Assembly: GCA_035512575.1 (NCBI GenBank)
Contig: DATKDT010000032.1
Coordinates: 1-27,917, forward strand
Length of the DNA: 27,917 nt
Origin: JALYRV01 sp035512575
GTDB taxonomy: Bacteria > Acidobacteriota > Vicinamibacteria > Vicinamibacterales > SCN-69-37
Direction: 5' to 3'
Part shown: in pieces, positions 15,963 through 23,174 of the stretch
Position numbering within the stretch: position 1 is the stretch's first letter
Layout of the letters: every line of letters starts with the position of its first letter
Notes under the pieces: model-generated
The model's input: the letters and a program-made list of their open reading frames with translations, nothing else
Told to the model about the DNA's origin: nothing
The model's database searches: none
Program-made: the position numbers and the translations under genes

Positions 15963-16843
15963 TGGCCAGGCGGGCGGCGCGCCGCCGTATGCGCGTCAAG
16001 GCGTGCGCCAAGATCAATCTGTCGCTGGGCGTCGGGCCGGCGCGCGCCGACGGCTATCACCAGGTGCGCACCGTGCTGCAGGCGATCGATCTGCACGACA
16101 CGCTGACGCTGACCGCGCGGCCGGGCCCGTTTTCGATCACGTGCAGCGACGAGGCGATTCCCACCGACTCGCGCAATCTGATCTGGAAGGCGGCCTTCGA
16201 GCTGTCGCGCGCGGTGGGCCGTTCCACGGTCGACGGCATCGAGGTGCGGCTCGACAAGCGGATTCCGGTCGAAGCGGGGCTCGGCGGCGGCAGCGCTGAT
16301 GCGGCCGCGGCGCTGCGCGCGCTGGCGAAGCTCTGGAACGTCACGCTCGATTCGTCGGGGCTGTCGTCGGTCGCGCGGCTCGTCGGCGCGGATGTGTCCT
16401 TCTTCCTGATCGGCGGCGCGGCGTACGGCAGCGGCCGGGGCGACGACCTGCTGCCCCTGGCCGACGTGCGTCCCTTCCATGTCGTGCTGGTGAAGCCCGG
16501 CTTCGGCATCGCGACCCAGGCGGCCTACGGGTGGTTCGACGAGGACGGCGGGCTGCAGGACGCGCCCCGCGCGCTGGCCGCGTGGCCCGAGGCGCAGCTG
16601 AGCGTCCGCAACGACCTCGAGCCGCCCGTGACGCGGCGCCACCCTGTCGTGGCCGAGCTGGTCGAGCAGCTCGAACAGGCCGGGGCGCTGGCCGCGGCCA
16701 TGAGCGGCAGCGGCTCGTCCGTGTTCGGCCTGTTCGACAGTTCGGCGCGCGCCGCCCGGGCCGCGAAGGCCCTCGCCGCCCCCGGCCTCCAGGTGCTCCG
16801 GGCGAGGACCCTCGGCAGGCGGGAATACTGGAAAATGGTGTAG
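15962..16843 (+). CDS. ispE: 4-diphosphocytidyl-2-C-methyl-D-erythritol kinase
   Basis: This is the GHMP-family kinase of the MEP isoprenoid pathway. The 293 residues include AKINLSLGVGPARADGYHQV (about 16-35), the ATP-binding glycine motif PVEAGLGGGSADAAAA and the C-terminal GHMP motif AMSGSGSSVFGLF. The ATG at 15962 shares TGATG with the lipoprotein stop; an inner ATG at 15989 (MRVKACAKINL) matches the family start better, and either is possible. ispD, two steps removed in the same pathway, lies at the right end of the window. It is followed by a tRNA gene 36 bp downstream. Confidence 0.96.
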   Translation: MARRAARRRMRVKACAKINLSLGVGPARADGYHQVRTVLQAIDLHDTLTLTARPGPFSITCSDEAIPTDSRNLIWKAAFELSRAVGRSTVDGIEVRLDKRIPVEAGLGGGSADAAAALRALAKLWNVTLDSSGLSSVARLVGADVSFFLIGGAAYGSGRGDDLLPLADVRPFHVVLVKPGFGIATQAAYGWFDEDGGLQDAPRALAAWPEAQLSVRNDLEPPVTRRHPVVAELVEQLEQAGALAAAMSGSGSSVFGLFDSSARAARAAKALAAPGLQVLRARTLGRREYWKMV

Positions 16844-16879
16844 TCTTAACCTTTTGCGCGGCGGTCATCCATCGAGTTC

Positions 16880-16954
16880 TGGGGCGTCGCCAAGCGGTAA
16901 GGCGCGGGTCTTTGGAACCCGTATTCGAAGGTTCGAATCCTTCCGCCCCAACCA
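16880..16954 (+). tRNA. tRNA-Gln (anticodon TTG)
   Basis: A complete cloverleaf: acceptor TGGGGCG/CGCCCCA (7 bp, U1-A72 as usual for Gln), D-arm GCC...GGC with the AAGCGGTAA loop, anticodon stem CGGGT/ACCCG with loop CTTTGGA (anticodon TTG, reads CAA/CAG), T-arm GAAGG-TTCGAAT-CCTTC, discriminator A and an encoded CCA (16952-16954). It is embedded between ispE and prs on the same strand and may be processed from that transcript. The same gene sits between the same neighbours in Pseudomonas. Confidence 0.97.
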
Positions 16955-16993
16955 CGTGACGAAGTGTTGAAGCGCGACTCGCTGCGAGCCAGC

Positions 16994-17938
16994 ATGGGCG
17001 GAGAGCTGAAAGTTTTTTCCGGAAGCGCACACCCCGCGCTCGCGCGGGAGATTGCCGATTTCCTTGGCGTGCCGCTGGGCCGGGCGCGCCTGCAGCGCTT
17101 TCCCGACACCGAGGTGTCGTTTCAGATCGACGAGAACATCCGCGGCACGGATGTCTTCGTGGTGCAGCCCACGTGCGCGCCGGTCGACGAGAGCCTCGTC
17201 GAGCTCTGCGTGATGATGGATGCGTTCCGCCGCTCGTCGGCCGCGCGCATCACCGCGGTGCTGCCGTATTACGGCTACGCCCGGCAGGACCGCAAGGACA
17301 AGCCGCGCGTGCCGATTTCGGCGAAGCTCGTGGCGAACCTGCTCAGCGCGGCGGGCGCGGATCGCGTGCTCTGCATGGACCTGCACAAGGCGCAGATTCA
17401 GGCGTTCTTCGACATCCCGGTCGACCATCTGTTCGCGGCGCCGGTGATCATCGAGCACCTGCGCCAGTACGAGCACGACGGGCTGACGATCGTCTCGCCC
17501 GACGCCGGCGGCGCCGAGCGCGCGCGGGCGTACGCGAAGCGCCTGCGCGCCGAGCTGGCCATTATCGACAAGCGCCGCTCGGACGAGGACGGCCAGGCCG
17601 AGGTGATGAACGTCATCGGCGATGTGCAGGGACGCACCTGCATCATCCAGGACGACATCATCGACACGGCCGGCACGATGACGAAGGCGGCGCAGGCCGT
17701 CATGGACAACGGCGCGGCGCGGGTGTTCGCGTGCGCCGTGCACGGCGTGCTGTCGGGCCCCGCGATCAAGCGGCTCGAAGCCTCGCCGATCGAGAAGCTG
17801 ATCGTGACCAACACGATCCCGCAGCCGGCCGACCGGCTCGCGTCGCACAAGATCGTCACCCTGTCGGTGGCGCGCCTGCTCGGCCAGGCGATTCGGAGTA
17901 TTCACGAGGAGACGTCGGTGTCCTCGTTGTTTGTATAG
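16994..17938 (+). CDS. prs: Ribose-phosphate pyrophosphokinase (PRPP synthetase)
   Basis: Makes PRPP from ribose 5-phosphate and ATP for nucleotide, His and Trp synthesis. The 314 residues from the ATG at 16994 (MGGELKVFSGSAHPALA) match the usual 315. Family motifs are present: QRFPDTEVSFQIDENIRG, YYGYARQDRKDKPRVPI, the metal/ATP signature DLHKAQIQAFFDIPVDHL and the PRPP loop DDIIDTAGTM. An in-frame GTG at 16964, 9 nt after the tRNA CCA end, would add ten atypical residues and is less likely. PRPP feeds PurH encoded earlier in the window. A heptamer hairpin follows its stop. Confidence 0.97.
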   Translation: MGGELKVFSGSAHPALAREIADFLGVPLGRARLQRFPDTEVSFQIDENIRGTDVFVVQPTCAPVDESLVELCVMMDAFRRSSAARITAVLPYYGYARQDRKDKPRVPISAKLVANLLSAAGADRVLCMDLHKAQIQAFFDIPVDHLFAAPVIIEHLRQYEHDGLTIVSPDAGGAERARAYAKRLRAELAIIDKRRSDEDGQAEVMNVIGDVQGRTCIIQDDIIDTAGTMTKAAQAVMDNGAARVFACAVHGVLSGPAIKRLEASPIEKLIVTNTIPQPADRLASHKIVTLSVARLLGQAIRSIHEETSVSSLFV

Positions 17939-17941
17939 GAC

Positions 17942-18000
17942 GGATTAGGGATCTGTGATTAGGGATTAATCCTTAATCGCAGATCGCAGATCCTTGATCG
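17942..18000. repeat. Inverted heptamer arrays (GGATTAG type) between prs and rplY
   Basis: Four 7-bp units of the type GGATTAG or GGATCTG (17942-17969) face four units of the type TTAATCG or CAGATCG (17973-18000), with the palindrome GGATTAATCC (17963-17972) at the centre. The arms pair with a few mismatches. The unit sequence is unrelated to the other arrays. The rplY ribosome site AAGGA lies immediately downstream and is left outside the repeat. Confidence 0.85.
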
Positions 18001-18013
18001 TTAGAAGGACGTC

Positions 18014-18688
18014 ATGGACGCAGTACTCGAAGCAACGAAGAGAGAGACCCGCGGCAAGAACGAGGCGCGCCGCGTGCGCGCCGCCGGGAAGATTCCGGCC
18101 GTCGTCTATGGCGACAAGGCCGACGCCGCGGTGATTGCGGTCGACCCGAAGACGCTGCTGCGCATTCTGCACAGCGAGTCGGGCGTCAACACGCTCATCT
18201 CGCTCAAGTTCGAAGGCGAAGGCGACACGCGTGTGCTCGTGCGCGACTACCAGGTCGACCCCGTCACGCAGAAGCCGCTGCACGTCGACTTCTATCGCAT
18301 TGCGATGGACAAGCTGCTGCGCGTGACCGTGCCCGTGCTGCTCAAGGGCGAGCCCAAGGGCGTGAAGGCGCAGGGCGGCGTGCTCGACTTCGTCAACCGC
18401 GACATCGAGGTGGAGTGCCTGCCGGGCGACATTCCGGAGCACATCGACATCGACGTCTCGGAGCTGCTGATCAACCAGGGCATCCGCGTACGCGACCTGC
18501 CGGTCAGTGACAAGTGGAAGTCCGTGACCGAGGCCGAGGCGATGATCGTGCACGTCGTGACGCCGAAGGTCGAGGTGGTCGAGGAGCCGGAGGCGGCGGC
18601 CGCGGCCGTGCCGGGCGCCGCCGCCGCGGCGGCCGAGCCCGAAGTGATCAAGAAGGGCAAGCCCGAGAAGGAAGAAGAAAAGAAGTAG
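18014..18688 (+). CDS. rplY: Ribosomal protein bL25, long (CTC/TL5) form
   Basis: Binds 5S rRNA in the large subunit. At 224 residues it is the two-domain CTC form: the N-terminal L25 domain (about 1-95: ETRGKNEARRVRAAGKIPAVVYG, ...VDPVTQKPLHVDFYRI) and the C-terminal TL5 domain (about 100-190: VTVPVLLKGEPKGVKAQGGVLDF, ...EHIDIDVSELLINQGIRVRDL). A low-complexity Ala then Lys/Glu tail follows. AGAAGGA precedes the ATG at good spacing. It lies between prs and pth as in many bacteria, with pth following after 10 bp. Confidence 0.96.
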   Translation: MDAVLEATKRETRGKNEARRVRAAGKIPAVVYGDKADAAVIAVDPKTLLRILHSESGVNTLISLKFEGEGDTRVLVRDYQVDPVTQKPLHVDFYRIAMDKLLRVTVPVLLKGEPKGVKAQGGVLDFVNRDIEVECLPGDIPEHIDIDVSELLINQGIRVRDLPVSDKWKSVTEAEAMIVHVVTPKVEVVEEPEAAAAAVPGAAAAAAEPEVIKKGKPEKEEEKK

Positions 18689-18698
18689 CGCGCGCGGC

Positions 18699-19304
18699 AT
18701 GAAGCTGATCGTCGGCCTCGGCAACCCGGGCAGGGATTACGCGGGCACGCGCCACAACGTCGGGTTCGAGGTCGTGGACCTGCTCGCGGCGCGGCACGGC
18801 GGGGCGTGGGAAGCGGCAAAGGTCGATGCGGTGACGGCGCGGCTGCGCATGCCGGACGGCGAGCCGGTGCTGCTGGTCAAGCCGCTGACGTACATGAACC
18901 TGAGCGGCGAGGCCGTGCAGGGGCTGGCGCACTACTTCAGGATCGACGTGCCCGACATCCTCATCGTCGCCGACGATGTGAACCTGCCGCTGGGGCGGCT
19001 GCGGGCGAGAAAGACCGGCACCGAAGGCGGGCACAACGGCCTGCGATCGGTGGCGCAGATTCTGGGGACGATCGACTATCCTCGGTTGAGAGTCGGCGTG
19101 GGGCGACCACGGGGGCCCGAAGGGGCGCCGGGAGATGACAGCAGGCGCGAGCTTGCGGACCACGTGCTCTCACGGTTCGACGCGGATGAAATACCCGGGA
19201 TTGAGGCAGCGATTGCCCGGGCGGCCGACGCGGCCGAAACGTTCGTCGCCGACGGCATTGACGTCGTGATGAACCGTTTCAATCGCTCCGATTTGGATAC
19301 GTAG
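18699..19304 (+). CDS. pth: Peptidyl-tRNA hydrolase
   Basis: Releases tRNA from peptidyl-tRNA that drops off ribosomes. The 201 residues show MKLIVGLGNPGRDYAGTRHNVGFEVVD with catalytic His19, then KPLTYMNLSGEAV, the Asp block DDVNLPLGRLRARKTGTEGGHNGLRS, and the closing helix region. An extra Arg/Gly stretch (GVGRPRGPEGAPGDDSRRELADHVL) is a modest insertion compared with E. coli. It is transcribed with rplY; a 65-nt leader then separates it from rpsF. Confidence 0.97.
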   Translation: MKLIVGLGNPGRDYAGTRHNVGFEVVDLLAARHGGAWEAAKVDAVTARLRMPDGEPVLLVKPLTYMNLSGEAVQGLAHYFRIDVPDILIVADDVNLPLGRLRARKTGTEGGHNGLRSVAQILGTIDYPRLRVGVGRPRGPEGAPGDDSRRELADHVLSRFDADEIPGIEAAIARAADAAETFVADGIDVVMNRFNRSDLDT

Positions 19305-19320
19305 GGGAATACCTTCCGTG

Positions 19321-19366
19321 TCTCCTTGCCCCCGCTCATGGCGGTGGCCTTATGACCACAAGGAGA
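19321..19366 (+). promoter_or_regulatory. rpsF leader helix that sequesters the Shine-Dalgarno sequence (candidate S6:S18 autoregulatory element)
   Basis: TCTCCTTG (19321-19328) is a perfect complement of CAAGGAGA (19359-19366), which contains the rpsF ribosome site AGGAGA 3 nt before the ATG. A second stem, GTGG (19344-19347) with CCAC (19356-19359), stacks on it. This leaves a one-sided internal loop holding CCCCCGC with a CCG. Known S6:S18-binding leaders in bacteria use a helix plus a CCG-containing bulge, so this is a plausible member. Assignment to that class is inference. Confidence 0.5.
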
Positions 19367-19369
19367 GTC

Positions 19370-19819
19370 ATGACGCAAGAACGTCAGTACGAACTCGTCT
19401 ACATTGCCGGGCCGGATTCGAGCGAAGAGGAGATGGCCGATCTGCACACGCAGGTCGAGCAGATCGCCGCGCGCTTCAACGGCCGCATCGAAAAGACCGA
19501 GAACTGGGGCAAGCGCAGGCTGGCCTACGAGATCGGCCGCCACCGCGAGGGCGTGTACGTCCTCGAGCACCTGTACGGCACCGGCGAGATGACCAGGGAA
19601 ATCGACCGCCGCCTGAAGGTCAGCGAGGTCGTCGTCCGCCACCTGATCGTGCGCGTGGACGAGGATCTCGACGTGGCGAACCGCGCGACGTCGCGGCGCA
19701 AGGAAGAGTCGGTCCGCCGCCGCGTGGCGCGCGGGCTGCCGCCCGAACCGGATCCGAGCGAGCGGCGCGGCGGCGACGATGACATGGACGGCGACGGCGG
19801 GATGGAGGACATGCGATGA
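19370..19819 (+). CDS. rpsF: Ribosomal protein bS6
   Basis: Small-subunit protein that pairs with S18 on the 30S platform. The 149 residues start MTQERQYELVYIAGPDSSEEEM and include KTENWGKRRLAYEIGRHREGVYVLEHL and the VVRHLIVRVDEDL end of the fold (to about residue 100). A long tail follows, ending in a strongly acidic stretch (GGDDDMDGDGGMEDMR). The ATG at 19370 has AGGAGAG upstream; an in-frame ATG at 19352 lacks one. rpsR overlaps its stop (ATGA). No ssb lies between them, unlike the common rpsF-ssb-rpsR order. Confidence 0.96.
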   Translation: MTQERQYELVYIAGPDSSEEEMADLHTQVEQIAARFNGRIEKTENWGKRRLAYEIGRHREGVYVLEHLYGTGEMTREIDRRLKVSEVVVRHLIVRVDEDLDVANRATSRRKEESVRRRVARGLPPEPDPSERRGGDDDMDGDGGMEDMR

Positions 19820-20118
19820 GCGACGAACGAGGCGGAGGCGGCCGCGGAGGCGGCCGCGGGCGCGACAAGAAGGACGACAAGGGCAAGGGCGAGGGACGCC
19901 GCACGTTCTCGCGCCGGCGCCGCGTCTGCAAGTTCTGCGCGGACAAGATCGACTACATCAACTACAAGGACGTCCGGCAGCTGGCCGGCTTCATCCCGGA
20001 GCGGGGGAAGCTGCAGCCGCGGCGCATCTCGGGCGCCTGCGCGACGCATCAGCGCAAGCTGCAGACCGCGATTGCGCGCGCGCGCCAGCTCGCGATGCTG
20101 CCGTACGTGACGGATTAG
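19816..20118 (+). CDS. rpsR: Ribosomal protein bS18, zinc-ligand form with a Gly/Arg-rich N-terminal extension
   Basis: The 100-residue protein has the S18 core from about residue 35 (RRRVCKFCADKIDYINYKDVRQLAGFIPERGKLQPRRISG) to the C-terminal ARQLAMLPYV. Cys38, Cys41, Cys75 and His78 form a probable zinc site, as in the Cys-containing S18 paralogue type. The first 34 residues (MSDERGGGGRGGGRGRDKKD...) are a basic, low-complexity extension absent from E. coli S18. Translation is coupled to rpsF by a 4-nt overlap. The product binds S6 in the 30S platform. Confidence 0.96.
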   Translation: MSDERGGGGRGGGRGRDKKDDKGKGEGRRTFSRRRRVCKFCADKIDYINYKDVRQLAGFIPERGKLQPRRISGACATHQRKLQTAIARARQLAMLPYVTD

Positions 20119-20120
20119 AT

Positions 20121-20245
20121 CGGTTGCCGGTAGCCGGTCTGTGGCGCGCCGCACAACGGCGACGCGCCGAATCAAGGTTAGCCGGCGGGCCGTTGTGCCC
20201 GCCGGCTCGCACCGACAACCGGCAACCGACAACCGGCAACCAACT
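20121..20245. repeat. Heptamer arrays flanking a nested palindromic core between rpsR and rplI
   Basis: The left side (20124-20144) has units TTGCCGG, TAGCCGG, TCTGTGG. The right side (20212-20239) has four units alternating CCGACAA and CCGGCAA, the reverse complement of the left type. The core has a perfect 10-bp hairpin GCCGGCGGGC (20181-20190)/GCCCGCCGGC (20197-20206). It also has GCACAACGGC (20151-20160), perfectly complementary to GCCGTTGTGC (20189-20198), which would compete with that hairpin, and GGCGCG (20143-20148)/CGCGCC (20163-20168). It occupies essentially the whole spacer before rplI. Confidence 0.85.
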
Positions 20246-20256
20246 GGGGTTTCATC

Positions 20257-20700
20257 ATGGAAGTGATACTGAAAGAGTACGTGGAGCATCTGGGCAAGCG
20301 CGGCGACGTCGTGAAGGTCGCCGCCGGCTACGCCCGCAACTTCCTGCTGCCGCGCAAGCTGGCGCTGGCGGTGACCGAGGCGAACAAGCGCCAGATCGAG
20401 CGCGAGCGCGCGTCGGCCGAGGCGCGCGAGGCCGAGGAGACCGCCGCGGCGCGGGCGCAGGCCGACAAGCTGGAGCAGGCCGAGGTCGTCATCGCCCGCC
20501 GCGCGGGCGAGGGCGACGCGCTGTACGGCTCGGTGACGAGCGCCGACATCGCGGAGAGCCTGGCGGCCCAGGGCTTCGAGATCGACAAGCGCAGGATTCA
20601 GCTGGCCGACCCGATTCGCTCGATCAGCGAGACGACGGTGCCGGTCAGGCTGCACCGCGAAGTCACCGCGAACGTGAAAGTGAAAGTCGTCCCGCAGTAA
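20257..20700 (+). CDS. rplI: Ribosomal protein bL9
   Basis: Elongated 23S rRNA-binding protein of the 50S L1-stalk base. The 147 residues carry the N-terminal signature EYVEHLGKRGDVVKVAAGYARNFLLPRKLA (about 7-36), the long connecting helix (NKRQIERERASAEAREAEETAAARAQADKLE) and the C-terminal domain (DALYGSVTSADIAESLAAQGFEIDKRRIQL, VPVRLHREV). The ATG is preceded by GGGG rather than a full Shine-Dalgarno. dnaB starts 10 bp after the stop, the usual rplI-dnaB order. Confidence 0.97.
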   Translation: MEVILKEYVEHLGKRGDVVKVAAGYARNFLLPRKLALAVTEANKRQIERERASAEAREAEETAAARAQADKLEQAEVVIARRAGEGDALYGSVTSADIAESLAAQGFEIDKRRIQLADPIRSISETTVPVRLHREVTANVKVKVVPQ

Positions 20701-20709
20701 ACTGCGGCG

Positions 20710-22062
20710 ATGCCGGACGTCCTCAGCCCCGATCGCACGCTGCCTCACAACCTCGAGGCCGAAAAATGTGTGCTCGGGGCCATTCTCATCGACAACCACC
20801 AGTTCAACGCGGCGGCCGAGTTCATCGACGATCGCGACTTCTTCCGCGACGCGCACCGGCGCATCTGGAACAAGATGGTCGTGCTGTCGGAGCGCGGCGA
20901 GGCGATCGATCTGGTCACGCTCAAGGACGAGCTCGCCCGGAGCGCCGAGCTCGAAGAGGTGGGCGGGCCGGCCTACATCGCGGCGCTCACCGACGGCGTG
21001 CCGCGCGCCTCGAACGTCGAGCACTACGCGAAGATCGTCAAGGAGAAGGCGACCCTCCGCAACCTGATTCACTCCGCGAAGAAGATCCTCACGAGCGCCT
21101 ACGAGGCCGAGGAAGCGCCCGACGAGCTGCTCGATCAGGCCGAGAAGCAGATCTTCGAGATTGCCGAGGACCGCATCCGCGAAGGGTTCGTCCCCCTCAG
21201 CTCGCTCGTCAACAGCAGCTTCTCGACCATCGAGAAGCTGCAGCAGCACAAGGGCCTCGTCACCGGCGTGCCCACCGGCTTTGCCGACCTCGACGAGATG
21301 ACGTCCGGGCTGCAGCCGTCCGACCTGATTCTCATCGCCGCGCGTCCCTCGATGGGCAAGACGAGCCTCGTGATGAACATTGCGCAGTACGTGGGCATCA
21401 CCACGGGCATGACCGTCGGCGTGTTCAGCCTCGAGATGTCGAAAGAGCAGCTCTTCATGCGCATGCTCACGTCCGAGGCGGCGATCGACGCGCACCGCTT
21501 CCGTGGCGGCTTCCTGGCCGAGAAGGACTACGCGCGCCTGTCGCAGGCGCTCGGCGTGCTGCACGACGCGAAGGTCTTCATCGACGACACCGCGTCGATC
21601 GGCGTGCTCGAGATGCGCGCGAAGGCACGCCGCCTGATGGCGCAGCACGGGCTGCACCTGCTCATCATCGACTACTTGCAGTTGATGCAGGGCCGCGGCC
21701 GCTTCGAGAGCCGCCAGCAGGAAGTGGCGTCGATCTCGCGGTCGCTCAAGGGCCTCGCGAAGGAGCTGCACATTCCCGTGGTCGCGCTCTCGCAGCTCTC
21801 GCGCGCGCCCGAAGGCCGTGCCGACCACCGGCCGCAGCTCTCGGATCTACGTGAGAGTGGCGGCCTCGAGCAGGATAGCGACGTCGTCATCTTCATTCAC
21901 CGCCAGGAGATGTACGACCGCGACCAGACCAAGCCGGAAGATCAGGGCATCGCCGAGCTGATTATCGGCAAGCAGCGCAACGGCCCGACCGGCAGCGTGA
22001 CGCTGACGTTCCTGAAGCAGTTCACGCGCTTCGAGAACTACGCCTCCGGGCCGCCGCAGTGA
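20710..22062 (+). CDS. dnaB: Replicative DNA helicase
   Basis: Hexameric 5'-3' helicase of the replication fork. The 450 residues have the N-terminal DnaB domain (PDRTLPHNLEAEKCVLGAILID..., about 1-110), a linker, and the RecA-like ATPase from about 170 with TGFADLDEMTSGLQPSDLILIAARPSMGKTS... (Walker A Lys217), the FSLEMSKEQL block, and Walker B LLIIDYLQLM. The Arg-rich QQEVASISRSLKGLAKELHIPVVALSQLSR and DLRESGGLEQDSDVV motifs follow. No intein is present. The stop overlaps the alr start (GTGA). Confidence 0.98.
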   Translation: MPDVLSPDRTLPHNLEAEKCVLGAILIDNHQFNAAAEFIDDRDFFRDAHRRIWNKMVVLSERGEAIDLVTLKDELARSAELEEVGGPAYIAALTDGVPRASNVEHYAKIVKEKATLRNLIHSAKKILTSAYEAEEAPDELLDQAEKQIFEIAEDRIREGFVPLSSLVNSSFSTIEKLQQHKGLVTGVPTGFADLDEMTSGLQPSDLILIAARPSMGKTSLVMNIAQYVGITTGMTVGVFSLEMSKEQLFMRMLTSEAAIDAHRFRGGFLAEKDYARLSQALGVLHDAKVFIDDTASIGVLEMRAKARRLMAQHGLHLLIIDYLQLMQGRGRFESRQQEVASISRSLKGLAKELHIPVVALSQLSRAPEGRADHRPQLSDLRESGGLEQDSDVVIFIHRQEMYDRDQTKPEDQGIAELIIGKQRNGPTGSVTLTFLKQFTRFENYASGPPQ

Positions 22063-23174
22063 TTCGTCAGACCGTTGCCCGCGTCAACCTCGAAGCCATC
22101 GCGGCCAACGTCGCGGCCCTTCGCGTCCTGCTCGACGAGGACGATCAGCCGCCCGGCATCATCGGCGTCGTCAAGGCCAATGCCTACGGGCATGGGGCGG
22201 TCTCCGTCGCGCAGAAGCTCGAGGAGGCCGGCGTCGAGATGCTCGCGTGCGCCGACATCGAAGAAGGCATCGAGCTGCGGCAGGCCGGCATCACGACGCC
22301 CATCCTCGTGTTCGGCGCGCTCAGCCTGAGCGACCTCGACGGCATCTTCGAGTTCAACCTGACGCCGAGCGTGTCCTCGCCGACCGCGGCGGAGGCGATC
22401 GACGAAGCCGGCGCGAAGCACAACGCCGTGGTCGGCTGCCACCTGAAGATCGATACCGGGATGAACCGTCTCGGCTTCCGGCACGACAATCTCGATCGCA
22501 CCATGCCGGCGGTCGCGGCGAGCCGGCATCTGCGCGTCGACGCCGTCTATACGCACTACGCATGCGCCGACAATCCCGAATCCGAGAGCTTCGAGCTGCA
22601 GCGCGTGCGGTTCGAGCAGGCACTGGCCGCGCTCGACCGGCACGGCATCAGGCCGAAAATCCGCCACTCGGCCAACAGTGGCGCCACGCTGCGCGATCGC
22701 CGCACGTGGTTCGATCTGATTCGGCCCGGCCTGCTGCTCTACGGCATCGTGCCGCCGCCGCTCGGCTCGACCCTGCCGTTCCAGCCGGCGCTGTCGCTGA
22801 CCAGCCGCGTCGTCGCCGTCAAGGATCTGCGCGCGGGTGAAGGCGTGGGCTACGGACTGCGCTACACGCCCGATTCTCCGCGGCAAGTCGCCGTGGTCCC
22901 CGCCGGCTACGCCGACGGCCTCGACACGCGGCTCGCGAACAAAGGCGTCGCGCTCGTCCGGGGCCGCCGCGCGACGATCGTCGGCTCGGTCTGCATGGAC
23001 ATGATCATGCTCGACGTCACCGGCTTCGGCGTGCAGACGGGCGACGATGTGGTGCTGATCGGACGGCAGGGCGACGAGGAGATCACGGCCAGGGAAATGG
23101 CGGCGACCATCGGCACGATCCCCTGGGAGGTCGTGTGCCGGCTCGGCGCGAGGATTGTGCGGTCGTATGACTGA
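22059..23174 (+). CDS. alr: Alanine racemase
   Basis: PLP enzyme giving D-alanine for peptidoglycan. The 371 residues fit the family. The PLP-lysine motif VVKANAYGHGA (Lys39) and catalytic Tyr265 in GVGYGLRY are both in place, with HLKIDTGMNRLGF, HFANS-like RHSANSGA, RPGLLLYG and GSVCMDMIMLDVT blocks. The GTG at 22059 overlaps dnaB by 4 nt and matches the short conserved N terminus (RQTVARVNLEAIAANV). It is followed with overlap by the ankyrin gene. Confidence 0.97.
   Translation: MIRQTVARVNLEAIAANVAALRVLLDEDDQPPGIIGVVKANAYGHGAVSVAQKLEEAGVEMLACADIEEGIELRQAGITTPILVFGALSLSDLDGIFEFNLTPSVSSPTAAEAIDEAGAKHNAVVGCHLKIDTGMNRLGFRHDNLDRTMPAVAASRHLRVDAVYTHYACADNPESESFELQRVRFEQALAALDRHGIRPKIRHSANSGATLRDRRTWFDLIRPGLLLYGIVPPPLGSTLPFQPALSLTSRVVAVKDLRAGEGVGYGLRYTPDSPRQVAVVPAGYADGLDTRLANKGVALVRGRRATIVGSVCMDMIMLDVTGFGVQTGDDVVLIGRQGDEEITAREMAATIGTIPWEVVCRLGARIVRSYD

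Noticed and set aside
20151..20198. Possible integron attC site in the rpsR-rplI spacer
   Set aside because: The ends are an imperfect attC-like inverted pair (GCACAAC...GTTGTGC), but the R-box consensus (RYYYAAC and GTTRRRY) is not met, no integrase or cassette gene is near, and the spacer is explained by heptamer-flanked palindromes.
19525..21828. Long minus-strand open frame opposite rpsF-dnaB
   Set aside because: It is antisense to five well-supported genes. Its translation is biased composition typical of GC-rich shadow frames, and the repeat GCRLSVAGCR in it is simply the heptamer array being translated.
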